The position numbers and the translations under genes were made by a program. 64,000 nt of DNA from Actinacidiphila yeochonensis CN732 (GTDB lineage: Bacteria; Actinomycetota; Actinomycetes; Streptomycetales; Streptomycetaceae), in NCBI RefSeq assembly GCF_000745345.1, contig NZ_JQNR01000004.1:124001-188000 (forward strand), read 5' to 3'. Every line of letters starts with the position of its first letter. The stretch's first letter is position 1. Under the pieces are notes generated by a model. It made no database searches, was not told where the DNA came from, and saw only the letters and a program-made list of their open reading frames with translations. Shown here piece after piece: positions 43,607 to 51,437 of the stretch.

Positions 43607-44497
43607 GTGGCCGTCTTCCTGCTCGGAGTCAGTGCCGCCTGCTGCCTCGGGCTGGGATTCGTGTTGCAGCAGCGCGCGGCGGCCCGCGCCCCGCTCTCGG
43701 ACTTCCTCTCCTTCCGGCTGCTGCTCGACCTTGCGCGCATGCCGGACTGGCTGCTCGGCGTCGGCTTCATGGTCGCCGGGCAGGTGCTCAGCGCCGTGGC
43801 CCTCGCCTTCGGCGAGGTGACCCTGGTGGAGCCGCTCACGGCCACCAACCTGCTCTTCGCCATGGCCCTGTCCCGCTGGCTGTCGCCCCGCCAGCCGCTG
43901 GGCTGGTCCGGCTGGGGCGGGGTCCTGCTGCTGGCGCTCGGCGTCACCGCGTTCATCGTCGCCGGGCAGCCGCACAGCGGCGGGGAGGTGGCGGGGGCGC
44001 TGCGGCACTGGCTGGTGTTCGGCATCGTGGCCGGCCTGGCGCTGACGGTCACCCTGTGGGCGCGCCGGCTGCCGCCCTCGTCGGAGGCGGCGCTGCTCGC
44101 CCTGTCCGCCGGCCTGATGTACGGCCTCCAGGACGCCCTCACCCGCACCAGCGGCTCCATCGCCAAGGCCGAGGGGGTCGCCGCGCTGCTGACGCACTGG
44201 CAGCCCTACGCGGTACTCGGGATCGGCATCACCGGGATGCTGCTGGTGCAGTCCGCGTTCGAGGCGGCGCCGCTGCGGATGTCGCTGCCCTCGCTGACCG
44301 CCGCCCAGCCGCTGGCCGGCATCGCCTGCGGCATCGGCTTCCTCGGCGACCAGTTGCGGGTCACCCCGGGCGCGCTGGCCTGGCAGGCCGCCGGGCTGGC
44401 CGCCGTGATCGGCGGTGTGCTGCTGCTGGGACGGCACCCCGCGATGCCGCAGGGCCCTGCGCAGCGGGCGACGGTGGGCGCGACCCGGGTGCTCTGA
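43607..44497 (+). CDS. DMT (EamA-like) transporter
   Basis: Integral membrane protein of 296 residues with about nine or ten TM segments, consistent with drug/metabolite transporters. Visible segments: VFLLGVSAACCLGLGFVLQQ, GFMVAGQVLSAVALAFGEVT, LFGIVAGLALTVTLWA-like stretch, and YAVLGIGITGMLLVQSAFEA. A TACAGT -10 ends at 43600 and GTG 43607 follows six bases later, so the mRNA looks leaderless; the earlier in-frame start at 43547 has no ribosome site. It follows the TrmB-like regulator by 192 bp. Substrate unknown. Confidence 0.87.
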   Translation: MAVFLLGVSAACCLGLGFVLQQRAAARAPLSDFLSFRLLLDLARMPDWLLGVGFMVAGQVLSAVALAFGEVTLVEPLTATNLLFAMALSRWLSPRQPLGWSGWGGVLLLALGVTAFIVAGQPHSGGEVAGALRHWLVFGIVAGLALTVTLWARRLPPSSEAALLALSAGLMYGLQDALTRTSGSIAKAEGVAALLTHWQPYAVLGIGITGMLLVQSAFEAAPLRMSLPSLTAAQPLAGIACGIGFLGDQLRVTPGALAWQAAGLAAVIGGVLLLGRHPAMPQGPAQRATVGATRVL

Positions 44498-44509
44498 CCC
44501 GCTGCCACC

Positions 44510-44530
44510 GTTCCCCGCGTCTCGGGGAAC
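44510..44530 (+). terminator. terminator of the DMT transporter gene
   Basis: GTTCCCCG-CGTCT-CGGGGAAC, an 8-bp stem with a five-base loop, begins 12 bases after the stop. No U tract. Confidence 0.7.
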
Positions 44531-44538
44531 CTCCGGAC

Positions 44539-44609
44539 GGAACCCCGGACGGACCCTCAGGCGAACCTCAGGCGGAACCCCGGACGGACCCTCAGGCTGA
44601 ACCTCAGGC
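44539..44609. repeat. 35/36-bp tandem duplication
   Basis: 44539-44573 and 44574-44609 are head-to-tail copies differing by one inserted T. The second copy runs into the last two codons and stop of the enoyl-CoA hydratase gene. It may be a recent slippage duplication. Confidence 0.9.
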
Positions 44610-45407
44610 GGAGCCGAGGTCCGGACCGGTCCCGGGTGCCCAGGTGAAGCGGGGCGGGCGCCGCTCAAGGAAGGCGGCCGTGCCCTCCGCGGCCTCCGCC
44701 GCCGCGGCCGGCTCGGCCGCCGCCCGCTGCCAGAAGGCGATCCGCTCCGGCGCCGGGGGCCGCGGGCCGGCCAGCTCCTTGGCGGCGTACTGCGTCAGCA
44801 GGGACCGCTCCGTGAGCGCGCGGGCGAATCCGGCGACCCGGGCGTCCAGCTCGTCGTCCGGGAGGACCTCGTCGACCAGCCCGGCGCGCAGCGCCCGCCC
44901 GGCGTCCACCAGGTCGCCGGAGAAGAGCAGGTACTTGGCCATCGCGGAGCCGGCCAGCGTGGCCAGCCGCCGGGTGGCGGCGGGCGGGTAGACGAGGCCG
45001 AGCCGGGACGGCGTCACCCCGAAGCGGGCCCCCTCGGCCGCGAACCGCAGGTCGCAGGCGACCGCGAGCTGGCAGCCGCCGCCCACGCAGGAGCCGCGCA
45101 CCGCCGCCAGCGCCGGCTTGGGGAAGGCGGCGAGCGCCTCCTCGGCGGCCACGGCCGCCTGCTGCGCCGCCCGCACGCCGCCGGGAGCCGACAGCTCGGA
45201 GATGTCGGCGCCGGCGCTGAAGACACCGCCCTCGCCGGTGAGCACCAGCACCCGCACCCCCGGGTCCGCGGTCAGCCCGGCCAGCACGCCGGGCAGTGCC
45301 CGCCACATGCCCAGCGTCATGGCGTTGCGGCGCTCGGGGTGGGAGAGGGTGACGGTGGCCACGCCGCCCTCGGTACTCACCAGCAGGCCGGGACCGAAGG
45401 GGGACAT
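44604..45407 (-). CDS. enoyl-CoA hydratase/isomerase family protein
   Basis: Crotonase-fold enzyme of 267 residues. Oxyanion-hole segments are visible: GEGGVFSAGADISELS and KPALAAVRGSCVGGGCQLAV, followed by ACDLRFAAEGARFGVTPSRL and LLFSGDLVDAGRALRAGLVD. The position usually held by the second catalytic Glu reads GLVYPPAA (no Glu), so it may be an isomerase or other crotonase rather than a classical hydratase. ATG 45407 has AAGGAG upstream. It stands alone, divergent from an anti-sigma-type ATPase. Confidence 0.88.
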   Translation of the reverse strand: MSPFGPGLLVSTEGGVATVTLSHPERRNAMTLGMWRALPGVLAGLTADPGVRVLVLTGEGGVFSAGADISELSAPGGVRAAQQAAVAAEEALAAFPKPALAAVRGSCVGGGCQLAVACDLRFAAEGARFGVTPSRLGLVYPPAATRRLATLAGSAMAKYLLFSGDLVDAGRALRAGLVDEVLPDDELDARVAGFARALTERSLLTQYAAKELAGPRPPAPERIAFWQRAAAEPAAAAEAAEGTAAFLERRPPRFTWAPGTGPDLGSA

Positions 45408-45825
45408 GGGGGGGCTCCTTGAACAGGCGGGATCGGGGGGGATCAAGCGGAGATCAGGCGGGGACCGGGCGAGGACCGGGCCGGACCGGGGGACAGGGGG
45501 AGTCGGCGGAGGTGTGGGGTTGACGCGGGGCGGACGGGCCGGGGGCCGCCGGGCGGACGCCGGGAGTACGGCGCCGCGCGGAGTGCGGCTGCCGGACCCG
45601 GGAACAGGGGGCGGTGCCGCCCGCCGAGGGACGATCCTAACCACGCGCCATTCGGCCACCATTGGTCGCCCTTCGATCGAATGACGCCGCAACCGGTCGT
45701 AAACCGTCGAAACCTGGTGGACTTCCGCTCTCCTGCACGTGCAGGTGCACTTGTCACTGACACTCGACAGGTGAATCGGGGCGGCCGGTCCGGCGGCCCT
45801 TCGGCAGCGACGTCACGCGAAGGCG
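45408..45825. other. 418-bp divergent region
   Basis: No gene. Contains the start region of the crotonase gene and, near the + strand gene, a 14-bp palindrome (45732-45745). The rest is GC-rich with no clear promoter element. Confidence 0.5.
45732..45745. promoter_or_regulatory. 14-bp palindrome upstream of the anti-sigma-type ATPase
   Basis: CCTGCACGTGCAGG is perfectly self-complementary, with a further TGCAC just after it. It lies 80 bases before the ATPase start and could be an operator. Confidence 0.5.
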
Positions 45826-46314
45826 ATGGTGGGTGCGGTCATGGAGCTCCGCGGGAGCGTCCCACTCGGTCAGGCCCCGGCACCGAGACCGTACGAGGGG
45901 GTGTGGCGGATCACGGTCCCCGCCGTCGACGCGTCGGTGCCCCAGGTGCGCCACGGGGTGCGCGCCCTGCTGCGCGACCAGGCCGTACCGGTGGACGAGG
46001 ACACCCGCTACGGGCTGCTGCTCATCCTCTCCGAGCTGGTCACCAACGCGGTCAGGCACGCCGCCGTGCTCTCACCCGAGGTCGGGGTGGAGGTCGCGAT
46101 CGGGCCGGAGTGGGTGCGCATCGCCGTCGAGGACAACCACCCCTACCGGCCCCAGGCCCTGGAGGCCGACCACGGGCGCACGGGCGGCCGCGGGCTGCTG
46201 CTGGTCAAGAGCATCACCGACGAGGCCGGCGGCACCTGCGAGGTGACGCCGACCCCGTCCGGCGGCAAGATCGTCTGGGCCGCCGTCCCGCTGCGCGCAC
46301 CGCTCGGCGACTGA
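45826..46314 (+). CDS. ATP-binding protein (HATPase, anti-sigma-type)
   Basis: 162-residue GHKL domain. The N-box is LLILSELVTNAVRHAAVLSP, and the G regions are IAVEDNHPYRPQ and HGRTGGRGLLLVKSITDEAG. The family includes anti-sigma factors and serine kinases like RsbW; no sigma factor or antagonist gene is adjacent. ATG 45826 is used; ATG 45841 is in frame. A CCTGCACGTGCAGG palindrome lies upstream. The gene ends 44 bp before the opposing idi gene. Confidence 0.88.
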   Translation: MVGAVMELRGSVPLGQAPAPRPYEGVWRITVPAVDASVPQVRHGVRALLRDQAVPVDEDTRYGLLLILSELVTNAVRHAAVLSPEVGVEVAIGPEWVRIAVEDNHPYRPQALEADHGRTGGRGLLLVKSITDEAGGTCEVTPTPSGGKIVWAAVPLRAPLGD

Positions 46315-46357
46315 GGCGGCGGTCGGCCGCCGCCGGCGGTGCGCCCGGCCCGGCGGG

Positions 46358-46984
46358 CTACCAGCCCGCCGCGCCCGTGATCTCCCGCACGCCCGGCAGC
46401 GCGGCGTCCAGCACGGTCTGGAACCAGGCCGAGAACGTGCCGTTCTCCCGCAGCCGCGCCAGCTCGGCGGGCGTGGCGAAGAGGGTCTCGCCGATCTCGT
46501 CCGGGTCCGGCCGCAGCGGGTCGTGGACCAGGCCGACGAACAGGTGGTTGTACTCCTGCTCCACCAGCCCGGAGGCCGGGTCGGGGTGGTTGTAGCGGAC
46601 CGTGCCGGCCTCGCGCATCAGAGCCGGGGCCGCCCCCAGCTCCTCGGCGGTGCGCCGTGCGGCGGCCACGAACGGCGGCTCGCCCGGGTACGGGTGGCCG
46701 CAGCAGGTGTTGGACCACACACCGGGGGAGTGGTACTTGCCCAGCGCCCGGCGCTGGAGCAGCATCCGGCCCTCGTCGTCGAAGAGGAACACCGAGAAGG
46801 CCCGGTGCAGCCGTCCGGGCGCCTGGTGCGCCGACAGCTTCTCCGCCGTGCCGATCGTCACGCCGTCCTCGTCGACCAGTTCGAGCATGATCGGTTCGGG
46901 CTCCTGCGCCGGGGGCACGGACCCGTTGGCGGAAGGCGCGGTGGCGGACGAGCCGGGTCGGCCGCTGGCGGGGCTGGTTGGCAT
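46358..46984 (-). CDS. idi: isopentenyl-diphosphate delta-isomerase (type I)
   Basis: Nudix-fold isomerase of 208 residues interconverting IPP and DMAPP, needed to prime the isoprenoid chains used by the hopanoid operon. It contains HRAFSVFLFDDEGRMLLQRR, the active-site Cys in WSNTCCGHPYPGE, RRTAEELGA, and the later Glu region VEQEYNHLFVGLVH. ATG 46984 is preferred because GAAGGA lies at the right distance; ATG 46990 sits directly on that ribosome site. The first ~30 residues are disordered. Its location matches the order idi-CDF-operon-hpn, as in S. coelicolor by memory. Confidence 0.95.
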   Translation of the reverse strand: MPTSPASGRPGSSATAPSANGSVPPAQEPEPIMLELVDEDGVTIGTAEKLSAHQAPGRLHRAFSVFLFDDEGRMLLQRRALGKYHSPGVWSNTCCGHPYPGEPPFVAAARRTAEELGAAPALMREAGTVRYNHPDPASGLVEQEYNHLFVGLVHDPLRPDPDEIGETLFATPAELARLRENGTFSAWFQTVLDAALPGVREITGAAGW

Positions 46985-47223
46985 TTCCATCCTTCACGTT
47001 CGACGACGAGTGCTTAGTCTGCCTCACCGCCCCACGGCATCGGCGCGCGCGTCACCGTGCCGGACCGGCGCCTCGGCGCGCGACGGTGGGTACGCGCCGG
47101 CGTGCCGCGCGCCGCCGCACGCCGGCGGCGGCCGCACCGGCACCGCGCGGCGGCGGACACGGCGGCGGAACACGCCGGGGAGCCGGGACCCGACGGCGCG
47201 GGGCACGGGGGCCGGGGCCCGGG

Positions 47224-48390
47224 TCAGCCGCACTGCCCCGGTTCGTGGGCCTGGTGGCCGGCCGGTTCCAGCTGGAAGGTGCAGTGCTCCACGTCGAAGT
47301 GCGCGCCCAGACAGCCCTGGAGGTCGTGCAGCATGCTCTCGTAGCCGACGGAGTCCAGCACCTCCTGGCTGACCACGACGTGCGCCGAAAGCACCCGCAG
47401 ACCGGAGGTGATCGTCCAGGCGTGCAGGTCGTGCACGCCCTCCACGCCCTTCAGCCCGGTGATGTGCCGCCGCACCTGCGCCATGTCCACGTCCCTGGGG
47501 GCCGCCTCCAGCAGCACGTCCACGGCCTCCCGCAGCAGCTGCCAGGTGCGCGGCACGATCAGCACGCCGATCAGCAGCGACGCGACCGCGTCCGCCTCCG
47601 GCCAGCCGGTGGTGAGGAAGACCACGGCCGACACCACGACCGCGAACGACCCGAGCGCGTCGGAGAGCACCTCCAGGAACGCGGCGCGCACGTTGAGGCT
47701 CTCCCGCTGCCCGCCGGTGAGCACCATCAGCGAGACCGAGTTCGCCACCAGGCCGACCAGGCCGAAGACGATCGTCGCGCCGCCGTCGAAGCCCTCCGGG
47801 GAGATCAGCCGGCGCACACCCTCGTAGAAGATGAACACGCCGACGCAGAAGAGCAGCACCGCGTTGAGCACGGCCGCCAGGATCTCCGCCCGGGCCAGGC
47901 CGAAGGTGCGCCGCTCGCTCGGCGGCCGGGCGGCGATGCCCACCGCCAGCAGCGCCATGCCCAGCCCGGCGGCGTCGGTGGCCATGTGGCCGGCGTCGGC
48001 CAGCAGCGCCAGCGAGCCGGTGAGGAGGCCGCCGACCACCTCGGTGACCAGCACCAGTACGGTGATCGCCAGGGCGATCCGGAGCCGGCCCCGGTGGGCC
48101 GCGCCCGCCGTGCCGCCCGGCAGTCCGTGGCCGTGGCCGTGGCCGTGGCCGTGTCCGTGGCTGTGACCGCGCCCGTGGCCGTCCTTTCCACGGCCCCTGT
48201 CGCCGCCCGTGGTGTGGCCTTTCCCGCGCCCGGGCGTCTCGCGCCCCGTGCCGGACCCGCCACCGGGCTCCCCGCCCGGACCCGGATCGCGGTCCGGGCC
48301 CGGCTCCGGTACGTCCGGCTCCCCGGGGCAGCCCCCGGAGGACCCGGAAGCGGGTCCGTGGGCGTGACCGTGTCCGATCGCTGCCCCCAT
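47224..48390 (-). CDS. CDF family cation efflux transporter
   Basis: 388 residues with six TM helices and a C-terminal cytosolic domain. The N-terminus (~90 residues) is a Gly/Asp/His-rich stretch ending in HGHGHGHGHGHGHGL, encoded by a GTGGCC tandem repeat, likely to gather Zn or similar metals. TM2 holds the expected ADAGHMATDAAG (HxxxD), but the TM5 site reads EVLSDALGS, with Glu where Zn-type members have His. That suggests changed metal preference, though actinobacterial relatives may share it. It separates idi from the downstream CDP-alcohol operon, on the opposite strand to the latter. Confidence 0.92.
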   Translation of the reverse strand: MGAAIGHGHAHGPASGSSGGCPGEPDVPEPGPDRDPGPGGEPGGGSGTGRETPGRGKGHTTGGDRGRGKDGHGRGHSHGHGHGHGHGHGLPGGTAGAAHRGRLRIALAITVLVLVTEVVGGLLTGSLALLADAGHMATDAAGLGMALLAVGIAARPPSERRTFGLARAEILAAVLNAVLLFCVGVFIFYEGVRRLISPEGFDGGATIVFGLVGLVANSVSLMVLTGGQRESLNVRAAFLEVLSDALGSFAVVVSAVVFLTTGWPEADAVASLLIGVLIVPRTWQLLREAVDVLLEAAPRDVDMAQVRRHITGLKGVEGVHDLHAWTITSGLRVLSAHVVVSQEVLDSVGYESMLHDLQGCLGAHFDVEHCTFQLEPAGHQAHEPGQCG

Positions 48391-48831
48391 CCGCGAGGCC
48401 CCCTTCCGCTTGCGGTGCGCTCCGGCCGCGGCGCGTGGCCGGACGGCTGCTTGCGTCCGGCCGTCCAGTCAACACCGGTGACCCACCGTGGGCAAGCCGA
48501 TACTGGAGACCGTTGTCATGTGCGATGACCTGCGGTGGTGAGGCGCGCCTAACCGGTAGCGGAACGGAGGCGCGAGGTCCGCTCGAACGGCTCAATGTGC
48601 CAGTTTGGGAGGCATTCGGCGGCGGCCGGGAGGGGGGAGCTTGTGAGGTCAGCGGTGCATCGAGGATGATGATCACACTTGTTGGGCTACGTTGCGGCGA
48701 ACACGCAGTGAACGGACGTCGACCCGCATCCGGTAGCCTCTCGCCGTCGTGCCGGTCCCGGTGCCGCCGCAGCCCCGCCGCGAGCACGTCCTCGCACGCA
48801 TCCTTGGGAGTGGGTTCCTCTGCCGACCGCA
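48391..48831. other. 441-bp divergent region between the CDF and CDP-alcohol operons
   Basis: No gene. A GTCAT-GTGCG-ATGAC inverted repeat at 48515-48529 is the best operator candidate, possibly for a metal sensor. A weak -10 (TAGCCT) is near 48735. The start of the next gene has no clear ribosome site. Confidence 0.5.
48515..48529. promoter_or_regulatory. inverted repeat upstream of the CDF gene
   Basis: GTCAT (48515-48519), five bases, ATGAC (48525-48529). It lies 125 bp upstream of the CDF start and 300 bp upstream of the CDP-alcohol operon. Function is a guess. Confidence 0.35.
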
Positions 48832-50688
48832 ATGCCGACCGCCATTCTCACCGGCCCCCCCGCCGCGGCCGGTGCGCCGTCGCCGCTCGCGGACGACCTG
48901 CGGGCCCTGGGGTTCCAGGTGGTCGAAGCGTCGACGTCCGCCGAGATCTCCGCACGCCTCTCCGCCGTCCCCGCCGCCGAGCGCGTGGCCGTCGTGGACC
49001 GCAGGTTCCTCGGCCACCGCCACGCCCTGCGGCTGGCGCTGACCGACCCGCGCTTCGACGCCGCCGCGGTCGGCGGCGCGCTCGGCGTGCAGGCCGCCGC
49101 CCGCCCCGCCCTCGCCCGCGCCGTGCGGGCGCTGGACGCGGCCCCGGCCGCCGCGGTCCGCGACCCCGGCGCCGCGGGCGCCGCGACCACCGCCGACCGC
49201 GACGTGGCCGCCGACGTGCTCGCCGAGGCGCTGGACGCCGACGGGACCGCCCCGCACCGGCCCGAGCTCGGCGTCCTGGTGGCCCGGGTGGCCCGCGACG
49301 CGGACGAGCGCGCCGAGGCGGCCGCCGCCGTGGCCGCCGTGGACGAGGAGCAGGTGCGGCTGCGCAGTGCGGTGAAGTCCCGCGACGGCTTCTTCACCAC
49401 GCACTGCGTCAGCCCCTACTCGCGCTACATCGCCCGCTGGTGCGCCCGCCGCGGCCTCACCCCCAACCAGGTCACCACCGCCTCGCTGCTGGTCGCCCTG
49501 ATCGCCGCCGGCTGCGCCGCGACCGGCACCCGGGTGGGCTTCGTCGCCGCCGGCGTGCTGCTGCTCGCCTCGTTCGTGCTCGACTGCACCGACGGCCAGC
49601 TGGCCCGCTACTCCCTCCAGTACTCCACCCTCGGCGCCTGGCTGGACGCCACCTTCGACCGGGCCAAGGAGTACGCCTACTACGCCGGCCTGGCCCTGGG
49701 CGCCGCCCACCGCGGCGACGACGTGTGGGCGCTGGCCCTGGGCGCGATGGTGCTCCAGACCTGCCGGCACGTCGTCGACTTCGCCTTCAACGAGGCCAAC
49801 CACGACGCCACCGCGAACACCAGCCCCACCGCCGCCCTCTCCGACAAGCTCGACAGCGTCGGCTGGACGGTGTGGGCGCGCCGGATGGTCGTCCTGCCGA
49901 TCGGTGAGCGGTGGGCCCTGATCGCCGTGCTGACCGCGTTCACCACCCCGCGGATCACCTTCGTCGTCCTGCTCGTCGGCTGCGCGCTCGCCGCCTGCTA
50001 CACCACCGCCGGCCGGGTGCTGCGCTCGCTGACCCGGCGCGCGGTGCGCACCGAGCGGGCCGCCCGCGCGCTGGCCGACCTCGCCGACAGCGGCCCGCTG
50101 TCCGAGGCCGCGGCCCGGCTGCTGCGCCCGGTGGCGCGCCGGCTGCCCGTGCTCGCCCCGCCGGCCGTCGCCGGGCTCGGCGCGGCCGTGCTCGCGGGCA
50201 CCGCGGCGCTCGCCCCGCGCGGCTCCTGGTGGGTGGTGGCGGCCGCCGTGCTGTACGTGCTGACCAGCGCGCTCGCGGTGGCCCGCCCGCTGGCCGGGCC
50301 GCTGGACTGGCTGGTGCCGGCCTTCTTCCGGGCCGGCGAGTACGGCACGGTCCTGGCGCTGGCCGCCGTCTCCGACGTGCGCGGGGCGCTGCCCGCGGCA
50401 TTCGGGCTGGTGGCCGCGGTCGCCTACCATCACTACGACACGGTCTACCGCATCCGCGGTGGGACCGGGGCCCCACCGCGGGGACTGGTACGCGCGACCG
50501 GCGGACACGAGGGCCGGGCGCTGCTGGTAGCGGTGGCGTCCGCGGCTCTGGCCGGCCGCGGCGGACTGACCGCCGCCCTCGCCGCGCTGGCAGCCGTTCT
50601 GGCGGTGCTCGTACTGACCGAGAGCATCCGCTTCTGGGTGTCCTCCGGGGCCCCCGCCGTCCACGACGAACCAGGAGAACCCGCATGA
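48832..50688 (+). CDS. CDP-alcohol phosphatidyltransferase family membrane enzyme with N-terminal extension
   Basis: 618 residues. The N-terminal ~180 residues are soluble, Ala-rich and unassigned (possibly a degenerate nucleotidyltransferase-like fold). A membrane domain follows with the complete CDP-OH_P motif: DCTDGQLAR (D251, D254, R259), then GAWLDATFD (G268, D272, D276). At least seven hydrophobic segments follow. These enzymes move a phosphoalcohol from a CDP-alcohol to an acceptor, or the reverse. The C-terminal part may be the DUF5941-type domain, from memory. The stop overlaps the next start (ATGA). It opens a seven-gene operon. Confidence 0.85.
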   Translation: MPTAILTGPPAAAGAPSPLADDLRALGFQVVEASTSAEISARLSAVPAAERVAVVDRRFLGHRHALRLALTDPRFDAAAVGGALGVQAAARPALARAVRALDAAPAAAVRDPGAAGAATTADRDVAADVLAEALDADGTAPHRPELGVLVARVARDADERAEAAAAVAAVDEEQVRLRSAVKSRDGFFTTHCVSPYSRYIARWCARRGLTPNQVTTASLLVALIAAGCAATGTRVGFVAAGVLLLASFVLDCTDGQLARYSLQYSTLGAWLDATFDRAKEYAYYAGLALGAAHRGDDVWALALGAMVLQTCRHVVDFAFNEANHDATANTSPTAALSDKLDSVGWTVWARRMVVLPIGERWALIAVLTAFTTPRITFVVLLVGCALAACYTTAGRVLRSLTRRAVRTERAARALADLADSGPLSEAAARLLRPVARRLPVLAPPAVAGLGAAVLAGTAALAPRGSWWVVAAAVLYVLTSALAVARPLAGPLDWLVPAFFRAGEYGTVLALAAVSDVRGALPAAFGLVAAVAYHHYDTVYRIRGGTGAPPRGLVRATGGHEGRALLVAVASAALAGRGGLTAALAALAAVLAVLVLTESIRFWVSSGAPAVHDEPGEPA

Positions 50689-51437
50689 TCGGCCTCGTGC
50701 TGGCCGCCGGCGCCGGACGCCGTCTGCGCCCGTACACGGACACGCTGCCCAAGGCGCTGGTGCCGGTCGGCCCCGACGGCGCCGAGGACGGACCGACCGT
50801 GCTCGACCTCACCCTGGGGAACTTCGCCCAGGTGGGCATCACCGAGGCGGCCGTCGTGGTCGGCTACCGCAAGGAGGCCGTGTACGCCCGCAAGGAGGCC
50901 CTGGAGGCCCGCTACGGCGTCGCGCTCACCCTGATCGACAACGACAAGGCCGAGGAGTGGAACAACGCCTACTCCCTGTGGTGCGCGCGTGACGTCCTCC
51001 GGCACGGTGTGATCCTCGCCAACGGCGACACCGTCCACCCCGTCTCCGTGGAGAAGGCCCTGCTGGCCGCGCGCGGCCAGGGCCGGCAGATCATCCTGGC
51101 GCTGGACACCGCCAAGGAGCTCGCCGACGAGGAGATGAAGGTCGTCACCGAGCCCGGCCGGGGTGTGCGCCGGATCACCAAGCTCATGGAGCCCGCCGAG
51201 GCCACCGGCGAGTACATCGGCGTCACCCTCGTCGAGGGCTCCGCCGCGGCCGAACTCGCCGACGCGCTGAAGGCCACCTTCGAGCGCGACCCGGACCTCT
51301 ACTACGAAGACGGCTACCAGGAGCTGGTCAACCGCGGCTTCACCATCGACACCACCCCCATCGGCGACGTGCCCTGGGTGGAGATCGACAACCACGCCGA
51401 CCTCGCCCGAGGACGGGAGATCGCGTGCCAGTACTGA
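50685..51437 (+). CDS. nucleotidyltransferase, sugar/polyol-phosphate cytidylyltransferase-like
   Basis: 250 residues with the pyrophosphorylase signature LAAGAGRRLRPYTDTLPKAL (residues ~5-24). The following EEWNNAYSLWCARDVLRHGV and NGDTVHPVSVEKALLA resemble LicC and inositol-phosphate cytidylyltransferases more than glucose-1-phosphate enzymes. With two CDP-alcohol transferases in the same operon, CTP is the likely nucleotide and a polyol phosphate the likely substrate. ATG 50685 overlaps the previous stop and has AGGAGA upstream. Specificity is inference. Confidence 0.88.
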   Translation: MIGLVLAAGAGRRLRPYTDTLPKALVPVGPDGAEDGPTVLDLTLGNFAQVGITEAAVVVGYRKEAVYARKEALEARYGVALTLIDNDKAEEWNNAYSLWCARDVLRHGVILANGDTVHPVSVEKALLAARGQGRQIILALDTAKELADEEMKVVTEPGRGVRRITKLMEPAEATGEYIGVTLVEGSAAAELADALKATFERDPDLYYEDGYQELVNRGFTIDTTPIGDVPWVEIDNHADLARGREIACQY

